NCBI GenBank assembly: GCA_035621215.1
Contig: CP141729.1
Coordinates: forward strand, 2,998,944 to 3,062,943
DNA: 64,000 nucleotides
Reading direction: 5' to 3'
Origin: Oscillospiraceae bacterium MB08-C2-2
GTDB lineage: Bacteria > Bacillota > Clostridia > Oscillospirales > Ruminococcaceae
Shown: piece by piece, positions 18,004-26,897 of the stretch
Layout: every line of letters begins with the position of its first letter
Numbering within the stretch: the stretch's first letter is position 1
Notes under the pieces: generated by a model
Database searches by the model: none
Seen by the model: the letters and a program-made list of their open reading frames with translations, nothing else
Told to the model about the DNA's origin: nothing
Program-made: the position numbers and the translations under genes

Positions 18004-18549
18004 ATGGCAAAATACATTTGTTCTGTTTGTGGATATGTACATGAAGGGGATGCTCCTCCGGAATTTTGCCCTCAGTGTAAGGCGGCTTCTACCAAGTTTA
18101 AGCTTCAGAGCCAAGAGGGCCTTGCCTGGGCCGATGAGCACCGTATCGGCGTGGCCGAGGGTGTGGATAAGGAAATTTTGGATGATCTGCGGGCCAACTT
18201 CACCGGTGAGTGCACCGAGGTGGGTATGTATTTGGCCATGAGCCGTCAGGCTGACCGTGAGGGTTACCCTGAGATCGCTGAGGCCTATAAGCGTATCGCC
18301 TATGAAGAAGCTGAGCATGCAGCACGTTTTGCCGAGCTGTTGGGCGAGGTTGTGTGGGCCGATACCAAAAAGAATCTGGAAGCCAGAGTGGCGGCCGAAT
18401 ATGGCGCTTGCGAAGGCAAGAAAAAGCTGGCCACCATCACCAAACAGATGGGTCTGGATGCCATTCACGACACTGTTCACGAAATGTGCAAAGACGAAGC
18501 ACGCCACGGCTGTGCATTTAAGGGCCTGCTGGACCGTTATTTCAAATAA
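18004..18549 (+). CDS. rubrerythrin, reverse domain order
   Basis: A di-iron peroxidase that protects anaerobes from hydrogen peroxide and oxygen using electrons passed through its rubredoxin centre. The 181-residue protein has the rubredoxin domain first (CSVCGYV and CPQC within residues 1-36), then the ferritin-like four-helix bundle with repeated acidic/His ligands ([27 protein letters not shown]). This order is that of the reverse rubrerythrins of clostridia. The start at 18004 has GGGAGG at eight bases; an ATG at 17986 precedes that site. It is monocistronic, with its own promoter and terminator. Confidence 0.93.
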   Translation: MAKYICSVCGYVHEGDAPPEFCPQCKAASTKFKLQSQEGLAWADEHRIGVAEGVDKEILDDLRANFTGECTEVGMYLAMSRQADREGYPEIAEAYKRIAYEEAEHAARFAELLGEVVWADTKKNLEARVAAEYGACEGKKKLATITKQMGLDAIHDTVHEMCKDEARHGCAFKGLLDRYFK

Positions 18550-18556
18550 GCTTCAC

Positions 18557-18588
18557 AAAAAAGGAACAGCGCCTGCTGTTCCTTTTTT
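18557..18588 (+). terminator. terminator of rubrerythrin
   Basis: A GGAACAGC/GCTGTTCC stem with flanking A and T runs, 15 bp after the stop. Confidence 0.88.
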
Positions 18589-18621
18589 ATATTTTTATAA
18601 GCTGCCATACATAGCAAAATA

Positions 18622-18657
18622 AAAGCCCCATTCCCGAAGGAAAGGGGCCGTTTTTAT
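18622..18657. terminator. terminator of the HD-domain gene
   Basis: A GCCCC/GGGGC stem continues into TTCC/GGAA, flanked by A-rich and T-rich runs. It lies just downstream of the minus-strand HD gene. Confidence 0.65.
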
Positions 18658-18666
18658 TCTTTTAGA

Positions 18667-19179
18667 CTATACGTGAGCGTTGGCGGTGCGAACACGGCCT
18701 CTGGCGAAAATCCCAATGGAAAACTCGCGCAAAGCGCAGTATTTATCAACAAAGGTCACCACAAAGGCTTCTTTATATCGGGGAGGGGTCAAAGTGATCA
18801 GCCACATATGCTTGCGGATAATGTCCTCCTCTACGTGGTTTAGCTCACAAAGGTTCCGGGCATTTTCAAGAGCAACGATGGGGTGCGAGACCAAGTGCTG
18901 GCGACCAGTATGTATTTCCCGCCAATCGTAATAAAACAGATCGTGGAGAAGGCCACCTCGGGCCGCTGACTTAAAATCCCACCGAAACAGCCTTGTGATA
19001 AAAAAGCTGAAATAAGCCACATCCAAGGAGTGCCGCAGACGAGTGAAACAATGATGCTGAACAAAACTGTCAAGAGACTGAACCTCTTCTGATTCCAAAA
19101 GGTCTGCAACAATCTGCAAAAATTCTTCCATAGCATTAAGACGATACGTTTTAAATTTTGAAAACAAGGCAAATGCCAT
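18667..19179 (-). CDS. HD-domain protein (putative phosphohydrolase)
   Basis: A 170-residue protein with an HD signature: RLRHSLDVAYF, LLHDLFYYDW, a following SHPIVALENA, and an acidic Asp in FVDKYCALRE. This is the metal-binding arrangement of HD hydrolases, which cleave phosphate esters of nucleotides and related compounds. The substrate cannot be inferred. The start at 19179 has AGGAGA at about 11 bases. It stands alone between rubrerythrin and a tRNA gene, on the opposite strand to both. Confidence 0.8.
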   Translation of the reverse strand: MAFALFSKFKTYRLNAMEEFLQIVADLLESEEVQSLDSFVQHHCFTRLRHSLDVAYFSFFITRLFRWDFKSAARGGLLHDLFYYDWREIHTGRQHLVSHPIVALENARNLCELNHVEEDIIRKHMWLITLTPPRYKEAFVVTFVDKYCALREFSIGIFARGRVRTANAHV

Positions 19180-19557
19180 CGGATCAAACTCTCCTAATCA
19201 GTAGTCGTTGGTGTGCCATATGCTAATACCTTACTATATAGAGGCCGAAGCATCATTTCAGCTCAGAGCCTCTCTAAAATGCATACATCATTATCTGCCA
19301 AAAACAGGCCAAACAAAACGCTTATAACTTTGCCAACGATTTAAAGTATAGCATATTATTCAGAAAAGTACAGAGCAATTCTATAAGGATATTATGGAAT
19401 CATTTTTTATTTTACCAGATATTTTCCTTCTCTTTTATTTTTTACAAAAAACCTTAGCAGTTTTTGGCGGAATACCCAGCCTTTATGTATAAACGCTACA
19501 ATTTCTGTCAAGAATCCTTCTTACATAATAGAAATTTAACAATATTTTCATAACCTG
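19180..19557. other. AT-rich intergenic region
   Basis: About 380 bp between the divergent HD gene and the tRNA-Val promoter. It contains one AGAGGC/GCCTCT inverted repeat near 19240-19275 and otherwise no recognisable gene. Confidence 0.4.
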
Positions 19558-19586
19558 TTGCGTTTTTTGTCATTTTAGGTTATAAT
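19558..19586 (+). promoter_or_regulatory. SigA promoter of tRNA-Val
   Basis: TTGCGT, a 17-bp spacer and TATAAT (19581-19586), 42 bp before the tRNA. Confidence 0.75.
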
Positions 19587-19627
19587 CCATTATGTTGTGT
19601 ACAGGCTGTGCCTGACATGCAAAACTT

Positions 19628-19703
19628 GGACGATTAGCTCAGCTGGTAGAGCATTCGCTTGACGTGCGAAGGGTCAGCGGTTCGAACCCGTTATCGTCCA
19701 CCA
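19628..19703 (+). tRNA. tRNA-Val (anticodon GAC)
   Basis: A complete 76-nt cloverleaf: GGACGAT acceptor stem, GCTC D stem, TTCGC anticodon stem with loop TTGACGT, T arm with TTCGAAC, and encoded CCA at 19701-19703. Confidence 0.95.
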
Positions 19704-19837
19704 CGGGGTGCTGTCTCTGCAATAGTGGGGGCGGTACTTTTTTGCGTCTTTTTGGGGGTATATCCCCCTTTTTTGTATTTGGCCCAAAAGGGCATAGAAT
19801 TTTGCGTTGGCTCAAATGCCAGAAATGGAGGCAGTTC

Positions 19838-21289
19838 ATGGAATACTTGCTCAGGGATCGGCAGCCCCAGCACATCATGCGTTTTTTTGAGGAGATTAGC
19901 GCCATTCCCCGCTGCTCCGGCAATGAAAAGCAGATCAGCGATTATGTGGTGGATTTTGCGAAAAAGCAAAGGCTCTCTTTCCATCAGGATTCGTTTTTTA
20001 ATGTAGTGGTTCGCAAGCCTGCCTCTCCGGGCTGTGAGAATAAGCCGGGTGTGATTTTGCAGGGGCATCTGGATATGGTTGGTGAAAAAGCCGAAGGTTC
20101 CAGCCATGATTTTGAATCCGATCCGCTTACCCTTGTGGTGGAGGGCGATATTTTAAGAGCTAAGGATACTACATTGGGGGCTGATAACGGCGTAGCCGTA
20201 GCCTATATGCTGGCGGCGTTGGAGGATCAGGCCTTAGTGCACCCGCCTTTGGAGTGCGTTTTTACGACTCAGGAAGAAGTCGGGCTTGTGGGTGCCACGA
20301 ATTTGGATGGCAGCCAAATCGCCGGAAGGCGCTTAATTAATTTGGATTGCGGCCCCGAGGGAGCTCTCTTTTCAACCTGTGCCGGTGGCTTGCGCATTAC
20401 ATTGGATGCAGAAGTTCAGTGGGAACAGGCTAAGGGAACCGGTTTTTCTGTTGCGGTTCGAGGGCTGAAGGGTGGCCACTCCGGTGTGGAAATCGGTAAG
20501 CAGCGGGGCAATGCCTGCAAGCTCTTGGCTCGGGTTTTAGCTTGCCTGCGGGATTCCTTTGATGTTCGACTGGTTTCACTGGCCGGTGGGGATAAGGATA
20601 ATGTAATCCCCAATAACTGCACCGGTGTGATGCAGCTGGTAACCGGTGATATGGGGCAAGTGGAGCAGGAAGTGCGCAAACTGGCGGCTGTGATCCAGAA
20701 AGAGCTGGCTGTTTTGGAGCCTGAGGTGGAAATCCACGTTGCTTCTGTGGGCAAGGTGCAGAAATCCCTCAGCAAGGCCGATACAGCCCGTCTGTTGGAT
20801 CTTCTGCTGGCCCTGCCCAATGGTGTCAGAGGCATGAGCACGGCCATAGAAGGCCTTGTAGCCCTCTCAGCCAACCTTGCCAGTGTTTGCACCACCGATA
20901 CAGGCTTTGCCGTTCGCATGTCCCTGCGTGCCAATGCGGACAGCCAGAAGGCGGCCCTGTATCAGGAAGTGGAGGCGATTGCCAGAGGCTTGGGAGTAAC
21001 CTGTACCCCCAGCAACGGATATCCCGGTTGGGCCCATGCAGAGCATTCCCCCCTGCGGGAGCTTTGCCAGAAGGTTTATGGCAGCCTTTATAATAAGGAG
21101 TTCTCGATGGAGGGCACCCATGGAGGCTTGGAATGTGGTATATTGGGAGCCAAGCTGCCGGGCGTGGATATGGTAGCCATTGGCCCGGATAATATGGATT
21201 TCCATTCGGTTAAGGAAACTCTGGATCTGGCCTCTTTTTCCAGAGTGTGGGAGTTCCTTGCCACACTGATGGCAGAAATGTGCAAATAA
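19838..21289 (+). CDS. pepD: aminoacyl-histidine dipeptidase (M20 family)
   Basis: A cytoplasmic zinc dipeptidase (carnosinase-like PepD) of 483 residues. Metal-site motifs include GHLDMVGEK, KDTTLGADNGVAVAYML, the catalytic-Glu segment TTQEEVGLVGA and NLDCGPEG, and a late His in EGTHGGLECG. The frame is open back into the tRNA, but the true start is the ATG at 19838, behind GGAGG, which gives the normal PepD length and N-terminus. It may be read through from the tRNA-Val promoter, since only 134 bp separate them and no clear terminator is seen. A strong terminator follows. Confidence 0.95.
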   Translation: MEYLLRDRQPQHIMRFFEEISAIPRCSGNEKQISDYVVDFAKKQRLSFHQDSFFNVVVRKPASPGCENKPGVILQGHLDMVGEKAEGSSHDFESDPLTLVVEGDILRAKDTTLGADNGVAVAYMLAALEDQALVHPPLECVFTTQEEVGLVGATNLDGSQIAGRRLINLDCGPEGALFSTCAGGLRITLDAEVQWEQAKGTGFSVAVRGLKGGHSGVEIGKQRGNACKLLARVLACLRDSFDVRLVSLAGGDKDNVIPNNCTGVMQLVTGDMGQVEQEVRKLAAVIQKELAVLEPEVEIHVASVGKVQKSLSKADTARLLDLLLALPNGVRGMSTAIEGLVALSANLASVCTTDTGFAVRMSLRANADSQKAALYQEVEAIARGLGVTCTPSNGYPGWAHAEHSPLRELCQKVYGSLYNKEFSMEGTHGGLECGILGAKLPGVDMVAIGPDNMDFHSVKETLDLASFSRVWEFLATLMAEMCK

Positions 21290-21305
21290 AAACAAAATGT
21301 AAGAG

Positions 21306-21344
21306 ATCCCCGCCTTTTCCGACTGGGCGAGGCGGGGGATTTTT
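21306..21344 (+). terminator. terminator of pepD
   Basis: An ATCCCCGCCT stem pairs with AGGCGGGGGAT (one bulge), followed by TTTT. Confidence 0.85.
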
Positions 21345-21426
21345 AGCCCAATCTTCTTTTTCGATGAGGAAAGTGGTAAAGAGATTAAAAAAACTATTTT
21401 TCCCTATAATATTTGGTCAAAGAGTG

Positions 21427-21455
21427 TTGACAATGGGTTCTGTTATTGATATAAT
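21427..21455 (+). promoter_or_regulatory. SigA promoter of tRNA-Lys
   Basis: Perfect TTGACA and TATAAT boxes with a 17-bp spacer, 27 bp before the tRNA. Confidence 0.9.
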
Positions 21456-21482
21456 AGACAAGCGTCATGACCAGATACAGTT

Positions 21483-21558
21483 GATCCACTAGCTCAGTTG
21501 GCAGAGCACCTGACTTTTAATCAGGGTGTCCGGGGTTCGAATCCCCGGTGGATCACCA
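21483..21558 (+). tRNA. tRNA-Lys (anticodon TTT)
   Basis: A complete 76-nt cloverleaf: GATCCAC acceptor, CCTGA anticodon stem with loop CTTTTAA, T arm CGGGG-TTCGAAT-CCCCG, and encoded CCA. Confidence 0.95.
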
Positions 21559-21594
21559 AGAAAGAGCCTATCATTTGATAGGCTCTTTCTTTCT
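21559..21594 (+). terminator. terminator of tRNA-Lys
   Basis: A perfect 14-bp stem AGAAAGAGCCTATC with its complement, starting one base after the CCA end and followed by T-rich sequence. Confidence 0.88.
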
Positions 21595-21728
21595 ATTATA
21601 AGTACTATTAAGGGTGGAGATGGCTGAGTCCTCTCTCCTTTAAGCCATAGTAGAATGTGTCTTAAACAGGTTTGCGGTTGGGCGTGTATAGCTATAAGCA
21701 TTGCAGCCATTGGAATATGGGTATACAA

Positions 21729-21768
21729 TAAAAAATCTTGCAGGTTTTAGGCCTGCAAGATTTTTTAT
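21729..21768. terminator. terminator of the first liv operon
   Basis: A 14-bp stem AAAAATCTTGCAGG with its complement and a seven-base loop. A and T runs on both sides make it bidirectional. It lies downstream of the minus-strand livF gene. Confidence 0.8.
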
Positions 21769-21832
21769 TATAACCGATCCGTGAAACGTGTGAAAATACA
21801 TGAGATTTGCCTAATTTATAACTACACTGATT

Positions 21833-22561
21833 TTATGCACCGGCCAGCTTGCCCAGATAGGCCTCCACCACACGGGAATCCTGCCGCATCTGTTCACTGG
21901 GGCCTTCCATGATGATTTGCCCGCCTTCCAATACATATGTGTAGTGTGAAACACCCATAGCCAGCTTGGCGTTCTGCTCCACCAGAAGCACAGGAACCCG
22001 CAGCTTCTCATTGATCTCCACAATCTTTTCAAATAGCTCGTTTACCACCACCGGAGCAAGCCCCATAGAGGGCTCATCCAGCATTAAAACCTTTGGGTGC
22101 GCCATAATGGCACGGCCAACCGCCAGCATTTGCTGCTCGCCGCCCGAAAGGCTCCAGCTCAGCTGTTTGCGCCTCTCCTTTAAACGGGGGAAAAGGCAGT
22201 AGACCTCTTCCAGCTCCTTGGTATAAGGCTTTCTACCAAAAAAGCCGTGCCAATTGATGGTGCCTGTCTCCAAGTTTTCTTCCACAGTCAATCCCGGAAA
22301 AATGTGGCGGCCCTCGGGAACATGAATAATGCCCTGCTTGGCCATATAGGTGGATTTCTTATCAATGAGCTGGCCGGTTTGGTTGAATACGATAGAACCA
22401 GTGCGCCGGATCATCCCGCTGATGGATTTGAGCAAGGTGGTTTTTCCTGCACCGTTGCTGCCGATCAGGGCTGTAATATTCCCTTCACCCACAACCAGAT
22501 TAATCCCTTTCAGAGCTTCCACCTGTCCGTAATAGGCGTGCAAATCCTTGATTTCAATCAT
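21833..22561 (-). CDS. livF: branched-chain-type ABC importer, ATP-binding protein (LivF), system 1
   Basis: A 242-residue ATPase with Walker A GSNGAGKTT, signature LSGGEQQML and Walker B VLMLDEPSMGLAP. The MGLAP after Walker B and the compact size are typical of LivF. It is the last gene of the importer, three bases after livG, with GGGAGGTG before its ATG. Together with LivG it powers the LivHM permease. The adjacent kinase and aldolase suggest that the substrate is a sugar or polyol rather than an amino acid, but that is an inference. Confidence 0.9.
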   Translation of the reverse strand: MIEIKDLHAYYGQVEALKGINLVVGEGNITALIGSNGAGKTTLLKSISGMIRRTGSIVFNQTGQLIDKKSTYMAKQGIIHVPEGRHIFPGLTVEENLETGTINWHGFFGRKPYTKELEEVYCLFPRLKERRKQLSWSLSGGEQQMLAVGRAIMAHPKVLMLDEPSMGLAPVVVNELFEKIVEINEKLRVPVLLVEQNAKLAMGVSHYTYVLEGGQIIMEGPSEQMRQDSRVVEAYLGKLAGA

Positions 22562-22564
22562 TGC

Positions 22565-23314
22565 CTACACACCTCCCAGATAAGCTGTAATAACCTGTTG
22601 ATTGGTTGAAATCTCTCCCGGTGTGCCCCGGGCAATCAGCTGGCCGAAGCTGAGCACCACAATGTATTTGCAGATGTTCATAACCATATCCATCTGGTGT
22701 TCAATGAGAACCACACCGATGTTCTTTTCCTGTGCTGCATAATTGAGCAGAGCCATGGCGTATTCGATTTCCTTGGTATTCAGCCCGGCGGCCGGCTCAT
22801 CCACCAGCATAACCTTTGGATGGCCCAGCAGGGAACGGACAATTTCCAGCAATTTAAGCTTTCCGTAGCTTAGGGAGGTAATGTCGCTCTCTAAATCCAC
22901 CGAAAAGCCTGCAAGCTTCAGATAAATGGCAAGCTCATCCTCGAAATGATGGTTTCGTTTGCCGAAAAAGCTTTTCAGGTATCCCTTTTGATCGGCCAGA
23001 TCGGTTCCCATCAGAAGGTTATCCCGGATGTTGGAGCGCTGCAAAAAGCGGGGTGTCTGAAAGGTGCGTCCGATTCCCATGCATGCCCGGGTATAAGGGG
23101 GCAGCTTGGTTACGTCCTGATCATTGAAGGTAATGGAACCGCCATCCACCTCATAGATACCGCTAATCATGTTCAGCATGGTGCTTTTTCCCGCACCATT
23201 GGGGCCGATCAGACCAATGACTTGCCCCTTGGGAACTGCAAAGCTTACATCGTCTGCAGCAACCACGCCACCGAAGCGTTTGCAGACCCGATCCAGTACC
23301 AATATATCACTCAT
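22565..23314 (-). CDS. livG: branched-chain-type ABC importer, ATP-binding protein (LivG), system 1
   Basis: A 249-residue ATPase starting MSDILVLDRVCKRFGG, with Walker A GPNGAGKST, signature LSYGKLKLLE and Walker B VMLVDEPAAGLN. The insert between Walker A and signature (GIGRTFQTPRFLQ) is characteristic of LivG. The start at 23314 has AAGGAGG; the reading frame extends upstream into livM, but that part lacks family similarity. The gene overlaps the livM stop by eight bases. Confidence 0.9.
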   Translation of the reverse strand: MSDILVLDRVCKRFGGVVAADDVSFAVPKGQVIGLIGPNGAGKSTMLNMISGIYEVDGGSITFNDQDVTKLPPYTRACMGIGRTFQTPRFLQRSNIRDNLLMGTDLADQKGYLKSFFGKRNHHFEDELAIYLKLAGFSVDLESDITSLSYGKLKLLEIVRSLLGHPKVMLVDEPAAGLNTKEIEYAMALLNYAAQEKNIGVVLIEHQMDMVMNICKYIVVLSFGQLIARGTPGEISTNQQVITAYLGGV

Positions 23315-24341
23315 GCACCCCAACCTCCTTTTCTGCCACTGGAGCATTGGCTTTTTTACTGATAAACGCCTTGAACCTTTTGCTGAGTGCAGAGGCCATA
23401 CCGGCAAGGCCCATGGGCATAAATACCATCAGTACAATGACCAGCAGGCCATAGGAAAGCTGAAGGTAACGGTCGATTCCGGGGACACCCCGTAAAACCT
23501 CCGGCAACACGGTAATCACCAACGAACCGATGATGATGCCGAAGGAATTGTTGACACCGCCCACCATAGCCATGATGATAAACAAAGTGCTGCGCTCATA
23601 GGTAAACATATCCGCTCCAATAAAGCGCATTTGCAGCGCATAGCAGGCACCTGCCAGCCCGGCGAAGATACCGGCAATGGCGAAGGCCAGCACCTTGGTG
23701 CGGTAGACATTCACACCGAGGGTCAGGGCTGCTGTGTCGTTATCTCGGATGGAGGCCAAAGAGCGGCCAAGCTGGGTTTGACGAATGCGCTCCACCACAA
23801 AAGCCACAATGGCCAACACCACTACCAGAAAATAGAACCACAGATTGTAGTTGTTGCCAAAGCCGACGCCAAAAATCTTCATCTCGGCAATGTTGGAGAT
23901 ACCGCCCGCTCCGCCAAACAAAGGCTTGTAGTTGACAAAGAAGGTATAAGCCACCTGCACCAGAGCAATGGTGGAAAAAGTAAAATAAGTATCTTTCAGC
24001 TTTAGAAGAATCAGCCCAAGGCCGAAAGCCATCACACCCATTAACAGTGCGCTTATTAGAATAGCCAGAACCGGATCGAGCCAGAAGCCCAGCCGGCCGC
24101 TGCACAAATTGGCTGCGGTAAAAGCGCCGCCGCCCATAAAGGCAAGACCACCAAAGGTGAGCTGCCCGCCCATGCCCAGCATAATGGAAAGGCCATAGGA
24201 AACAATGGCAAAAATCAGTGCGTTGTTGACCACACGCATGGAATAATCGTTTGTTTGGCCCGGCAGAAACAGAACCGCCGCAATGCACAAGGCAAACAGA
24301 AGAATGGTGGAAATTTTCACCTTAGCTTTTGTATTTTCCAT
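23307..24341 (-). CDS. livM: branched-chain-type ABC importer, permease (LivM), system 1
   Basis: A permease of 344 residues with eight to ten hydrophobic segments and the LivM landmarks MGGQLTFGGLAFMGGGAF near the N-terminus and RDNDTAALTLGVN in the cytoplasmic loop that contacts the ATPase. The ATG at 24341 follows GAGG at short spacing; a GTG six bases upstream falls inside the ribosome site. It forms the translocation pore with LivH. Confidence 0.9.
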   Translation of the reverse strand: MENTKAKVKISTILLFALCIAAVLFLPGQTNDYSMRVVNNALIFAIVSYGLSIMLGMGGQLTFGGLAFMGGGAFTAANLCSGRLGFWLDPVLAILISALLMGVMAFGLGLILLKLKDTYFTFSTIALVQVAYTFFVNYKPLFGGAGGISNIAEMKIFGVGFGNNYNLWFYFLVVVLAIVAFVVERIRQTQLGRSLASIRDNDTAALTLGVNVYRTKVLAFAIAGIFAGLAGACYALQMRFIGADMFTYERSTLFIIMAMVGGVNNSFGIIIGSLVITVLPEVLRGVPGIDRYLQLSYGLLVIVLMVFMPMGLAGMASALSKRFKAFISKKANAPVAEKEVGVHE

Positions 24342-24348
24342 ATTCACC

Positions 24349-25245
24349 TCACGCCTTATCCTTTATTTTCATGCCAAACAAGCCCTGGGGACGGAAGATG
24401 AGGAAGAGTAGCAACACAATAAACACCACCGCATCTTTGTAGGCACCCACCCAGACAGAAGCAAAGCTTTCCAGCAGGCCCACAAAAATAGAACCGATGA
24501 TAGCGCCTTTAATATTGCCCATTCCTCCGATAATAACCCCGGCAAAGGCACGGAGCTGCAAGGTTCCCAGCGTGACATTTACAGTCAGCAAGGGAGCCAT
24601 CATGAAGCCGCCCACACTGGCAAGACTGATGGAAATAACATAGGTAGCGGCTACCGTGAGTATGGTGGGGATACCCAAAAGCTCAGCTGAGTATTTATCC
24701 TGAGCCGCCGCTTCCATCATGCGGCCTGCATACAGCTTTTCAAACAAAACAAAGACCAGTATGATCGCGGCAATGCCCACCATCATGGTAATGAGCATCT
24801 GCCATTGGAGCTTTACACCGCTAATTTCCAGCAGCAAGCCGCCGCCGGTTTCCTCATTTTCCAGCAGAGGAGGCATAGGCCGGGGGAGACTGCCCCAAAT
24901 AATTGTTACCAGTTCTTTGATCATAATGGATGTGCCGATGGTTGCAATAACGATGGCTGCCGGGTATTTGGCGTTGCGCAGCGGCCAGTAAATGCAAAAC
25001 ATAAAGATTAGCCCAATCATGGCATAGGCCAGCAGCGCTACCGGAATCATAATAGGCAGCGGCAGCTTCAGGTCAACCAGAAGACCCAGAGCCACATAGG
25101 CCCCCAGCATCAGGAAATCTCCCTGAGCAAAGTTTAGAACACCAATAGCCCGAACCAGCAAAATAATTCCCATGGCCATGAGCGCATAGACCATCCCCAT
25201 GGCGGTGCCGTTAACCAGCAATGACAGCATTACATTTAGATTCAA
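24349..25245 (-). CDS. livH: branched-chain-type ABC importer, permease (LivH), system 1
   Basis: A 298-residue permease starting MNLNVMLSLLVNGTAMG. It has the LivH hallmark GVLNFAQGDFLMLGAY in the first loop and GVIIGGMGNIKGAIIGS in the ATPase-contact loop. A TTG start at 25245 is supported by GAGGTG eight bases upstream; the next ATG (25230) has no site. The 250-bp gap to the binding-protein gene carries hairpins, including a decayed cloverleaf element. Confidence 0.9.
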   Translation of the reverse strand: MNLNVMLSLLVNGTAMGMVYALMAMGIILLVRAIGVLNFAQGDFLMLGAYVALGLLVDLKLPLPIMIPVALLAYAMIGLIFMFCIYWPLRNAKYPAAIVIATIGTSIMIKELVTIIWGSLPRPMPPLLENEETGGGLLLEISGVKLQWQMLITMMVGIAAIILVFVLFEKLYAGRMMEAAAQDKYSAELLGIPTILTVAATYVISISLASVGGFMMAPLLTVNVTLGTLQLRAFAGVIIGGMGNIKGAIIGSIFVGLLESFASVWVGAYKDAVVFIVLLLFLIFRPQGLFGMKIKDKA

Positions 25246-25346
25246 ACCTGCGTCACCTCATTCAGTACCAATTTAAAATCACCCTGTGTTGCTGCCCTTT
25301 TAAAGGAACATTTCCAAAACAGCAGCCCTTTTTTGGTGTTGTGTCA

Positions 25347-25371
25347 TTTAAAACGGTGCTACCGTTTTAAA
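25347..25371. repeat. element A: decayed cloverleaf-family element (AT arm)
   Basis: A perfect 11-bp hairpin with three-base loop: TTTAAAACGGT (25347-25357) and its complement (25361-25371). It matches the AT arm of the other elements (TTxAAAAC consensus). A CTATAC follows seven bases later, where the outer stem would be, but the other two arms are not recognisable. It lies between the binding-protein and permease genes of liv system 1. Confidence 0.5.
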
Positions 25372-25495
25372 CGCATACTATACAGCCTTGAATTTGCCCC
25401 ATAAGGCGTTAGCCGGGGCGGAGATGCTTTTAGCAGCTCCCCGCCCGGGCTTCGGCAGCTCCTGTATCAAGCTCCGTGCCTTTTTCCGCGATGGC

Positions 25496-26737
25496 TTAGC
25501 GGTATTTTACCTTATCCTTAAGCATGATCTTGCCATCTTCGATCTGAACCAGGAACACTTCGCTCAGGAAACCGTGATCCCTCTGTGCATTGTAGGTTCC
25601 CAGAACGCCTTCCATATCCTTGATGTTGCCGAAGCCGGTATTGATGGCTTCCCGGTCATAGCAGTCATTTGCGGTTTCCATGGCTTTTTTCACCAGATAA
25701 ACGGAATCGTAGGTATAAGCCATGGAGCCTTCGGTGTGCTTGCCATACTTTTCAAAGTAAGCCTTCTCAAAGGCCGCGCCCACTTCGGTATCCAAGGTGT
25801 AGGCCCAGTCGGTGGTGGAGAACCAGCCGTTGGCGGCTTTGCCAGCGTTGTCGATAACAATGCTGGAGGTGATGGGGGCGTTGGCCAGCCGGGGGATATC
25901 CAAGCCGTTGTCGGCAATGGCCTTGCTGATCAGAGCATGAGGCTGCTGGTTGCCGAAGGAAAGCAGGCCGTCGGCACCGCTGTTGGCGATTTGAGCAATG
26001 ATGGGGGCGAAGTTCTTTTCTTCCTCGTTGTATTCAAAATAGCGGTCATCTGTAATAGGCAGGTTGTATTGGGATTTATAGTAATCCCGAACAGCCTGGC
26101 CAGGGCCCTGTGCATTGGGGAGAGTGCTGCACAGAACAGCCGGGTTCTTAATGCCCAGGGTATCGTGAGCATAGGTGGAAAGAATTCTGGCGTTGCCGGC
26201 ATCGTGGTTGCGGGGCTGCCATACATAAGGGTTGCCCTCTGCGGCAATGGCATCGTTGGAACCAAGAGCGATAAAGGAAATTTTCTTTTCCAGAATCTGA
26301 GGCATGGTAGCCAGAATATTCTGGCTGTACTGGGAGCCAATGATAACCGAGATGCGGGGGTCGCTGAGCAGTCGGGCCGAAGCGTTGACAGAGGCATCCA
26401 GATTGTCGATTTCGTCTGCAATGACAAGCTCGATTTGTTTGCCCAGAATACCGCCGGCGGCATTGACCTGCTCCACTGCCAAAGTGGCGCCGTTGATGGC
26501 CATTTCACCGGTTGCCTTGTTTGTGCCGGTTTGGGCGGCAACCAGACCGATATACACCTTTTCATCGCCCGGTACAGCAACATTGTCGCTGCCTGCTGCT
26601 GCCGGGGTGGAGGATGCGGCGTTGGTGCTGGCAGGGGCGGAGGATGCGGGGGTTTCGGAGGGCGGGGTGGTGGAGCAACCGGCCACCAGCATAGCTACCA
26701 TTAGGAGGGCTGCCAGAAATCGCACTGACTTTTTCAT
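25496..26737 (-). CDS. ABC importer substrate-binding lipoprotein (LivK-like), system 1
   Basis: An extracytoplasmic binding protein of 413 residues anchored as a lipoprotein: a hydrophobic signal followed by LVAGC, then a Ser/Ala/Pro-rich linker and a type I periplasmic-binding fold (KVYIGLVAAQTG at about residue 55). The start at 26737 follows AAAGGAG; the ATG six codons earlier contains that site. The ligand is unknown. The gene lies between the kinase gene and the permease genes, which makes the importer part of the RpiR-controlled catabolic cluster. Confidence 0.88.
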   Translation of the reverse strand: MKKSVRFLAALLMVAMLVAGCSTTPPSETPASSAPASTNAASSTPAAAGSDNVAVPGDEKVYIGLVAAQTGTNKATGEMAINGATLAVEQVNAAGGILGKQIELVIADEIDNLDASVNASARLLSDPRISVIIGSQYSQNILATMPQILEKKISFIALGSNDAIAAEGNPYVWQPRNHDAGNARILSTYAHDTLGIKNPAVLCSTLPNAQGPGQAVRDYYKSQYNLPITDDRYFEYNEEEKNFAPIIAQIANSGADGLLSFGNQQPHALISKAIADNGLDIPRLANAPITSSIVIDNAGKAANGWFSTTDWAYTLDTEVGAAFEKAYFEKYGKHTEGSMAYTYDSVYLVKKAMETANDCYDREAINTGFGNIKDMEGVLGTYNAQRDHGFLSEVFLVQIEDGKIMLKDKVKYR

Positions 26738-26772
26738 AGTATACTCCTTTTTCATTTCACATTATTTTTATC

Positions 26773-26806
26773 TCACCAGATCAAAATCCATTTTGATCGG
26801 TGGTGA
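26773..26806. promoter_or_regulatory. long inverted repeat upstream of the binding-protein gene
   Basis: TCACCA-GATCAAAAT pairs with ATTTTGATC-GG-TGGTGA around a two-base centre, with one two-base bulge. It lies 35 bp upstream of the binding-protein start. It is an operator or leader hairpin candidate; no regulator can be assigned. Confidence 0.5.
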
Positions 26807-26871
26807 TTCAAAATTGGGCCTGTATGCGTATGATGTGAATACCCTTATGGCTCTCGGTGTATAGCTGCGTG

Positions 26872-26897
26872 GCGGATGCTCTGCCATCCGCTTTTTT
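26872..26897. terminator. hairpin overlapping the FGGY kinase stop
   Basis: A GCGGATG/CATCCGC stem is followed by TTTTTT on the plus strand. The T run is on the wrong side to terminate the minus-strand kinase transcript, so it more likely marks the mRNA end by processing or stability. Confidence 0.35.

Noticed and set aside
25388-26704. 438-codon open frame on the plus strand opposite the liv system 1 binding-protein gene
   Set aside because: It lies antisense to a convincing lipoprotein gene with signal peptide and fold motifs. The encoded sequence has no recognisable domains and no ribosome site.
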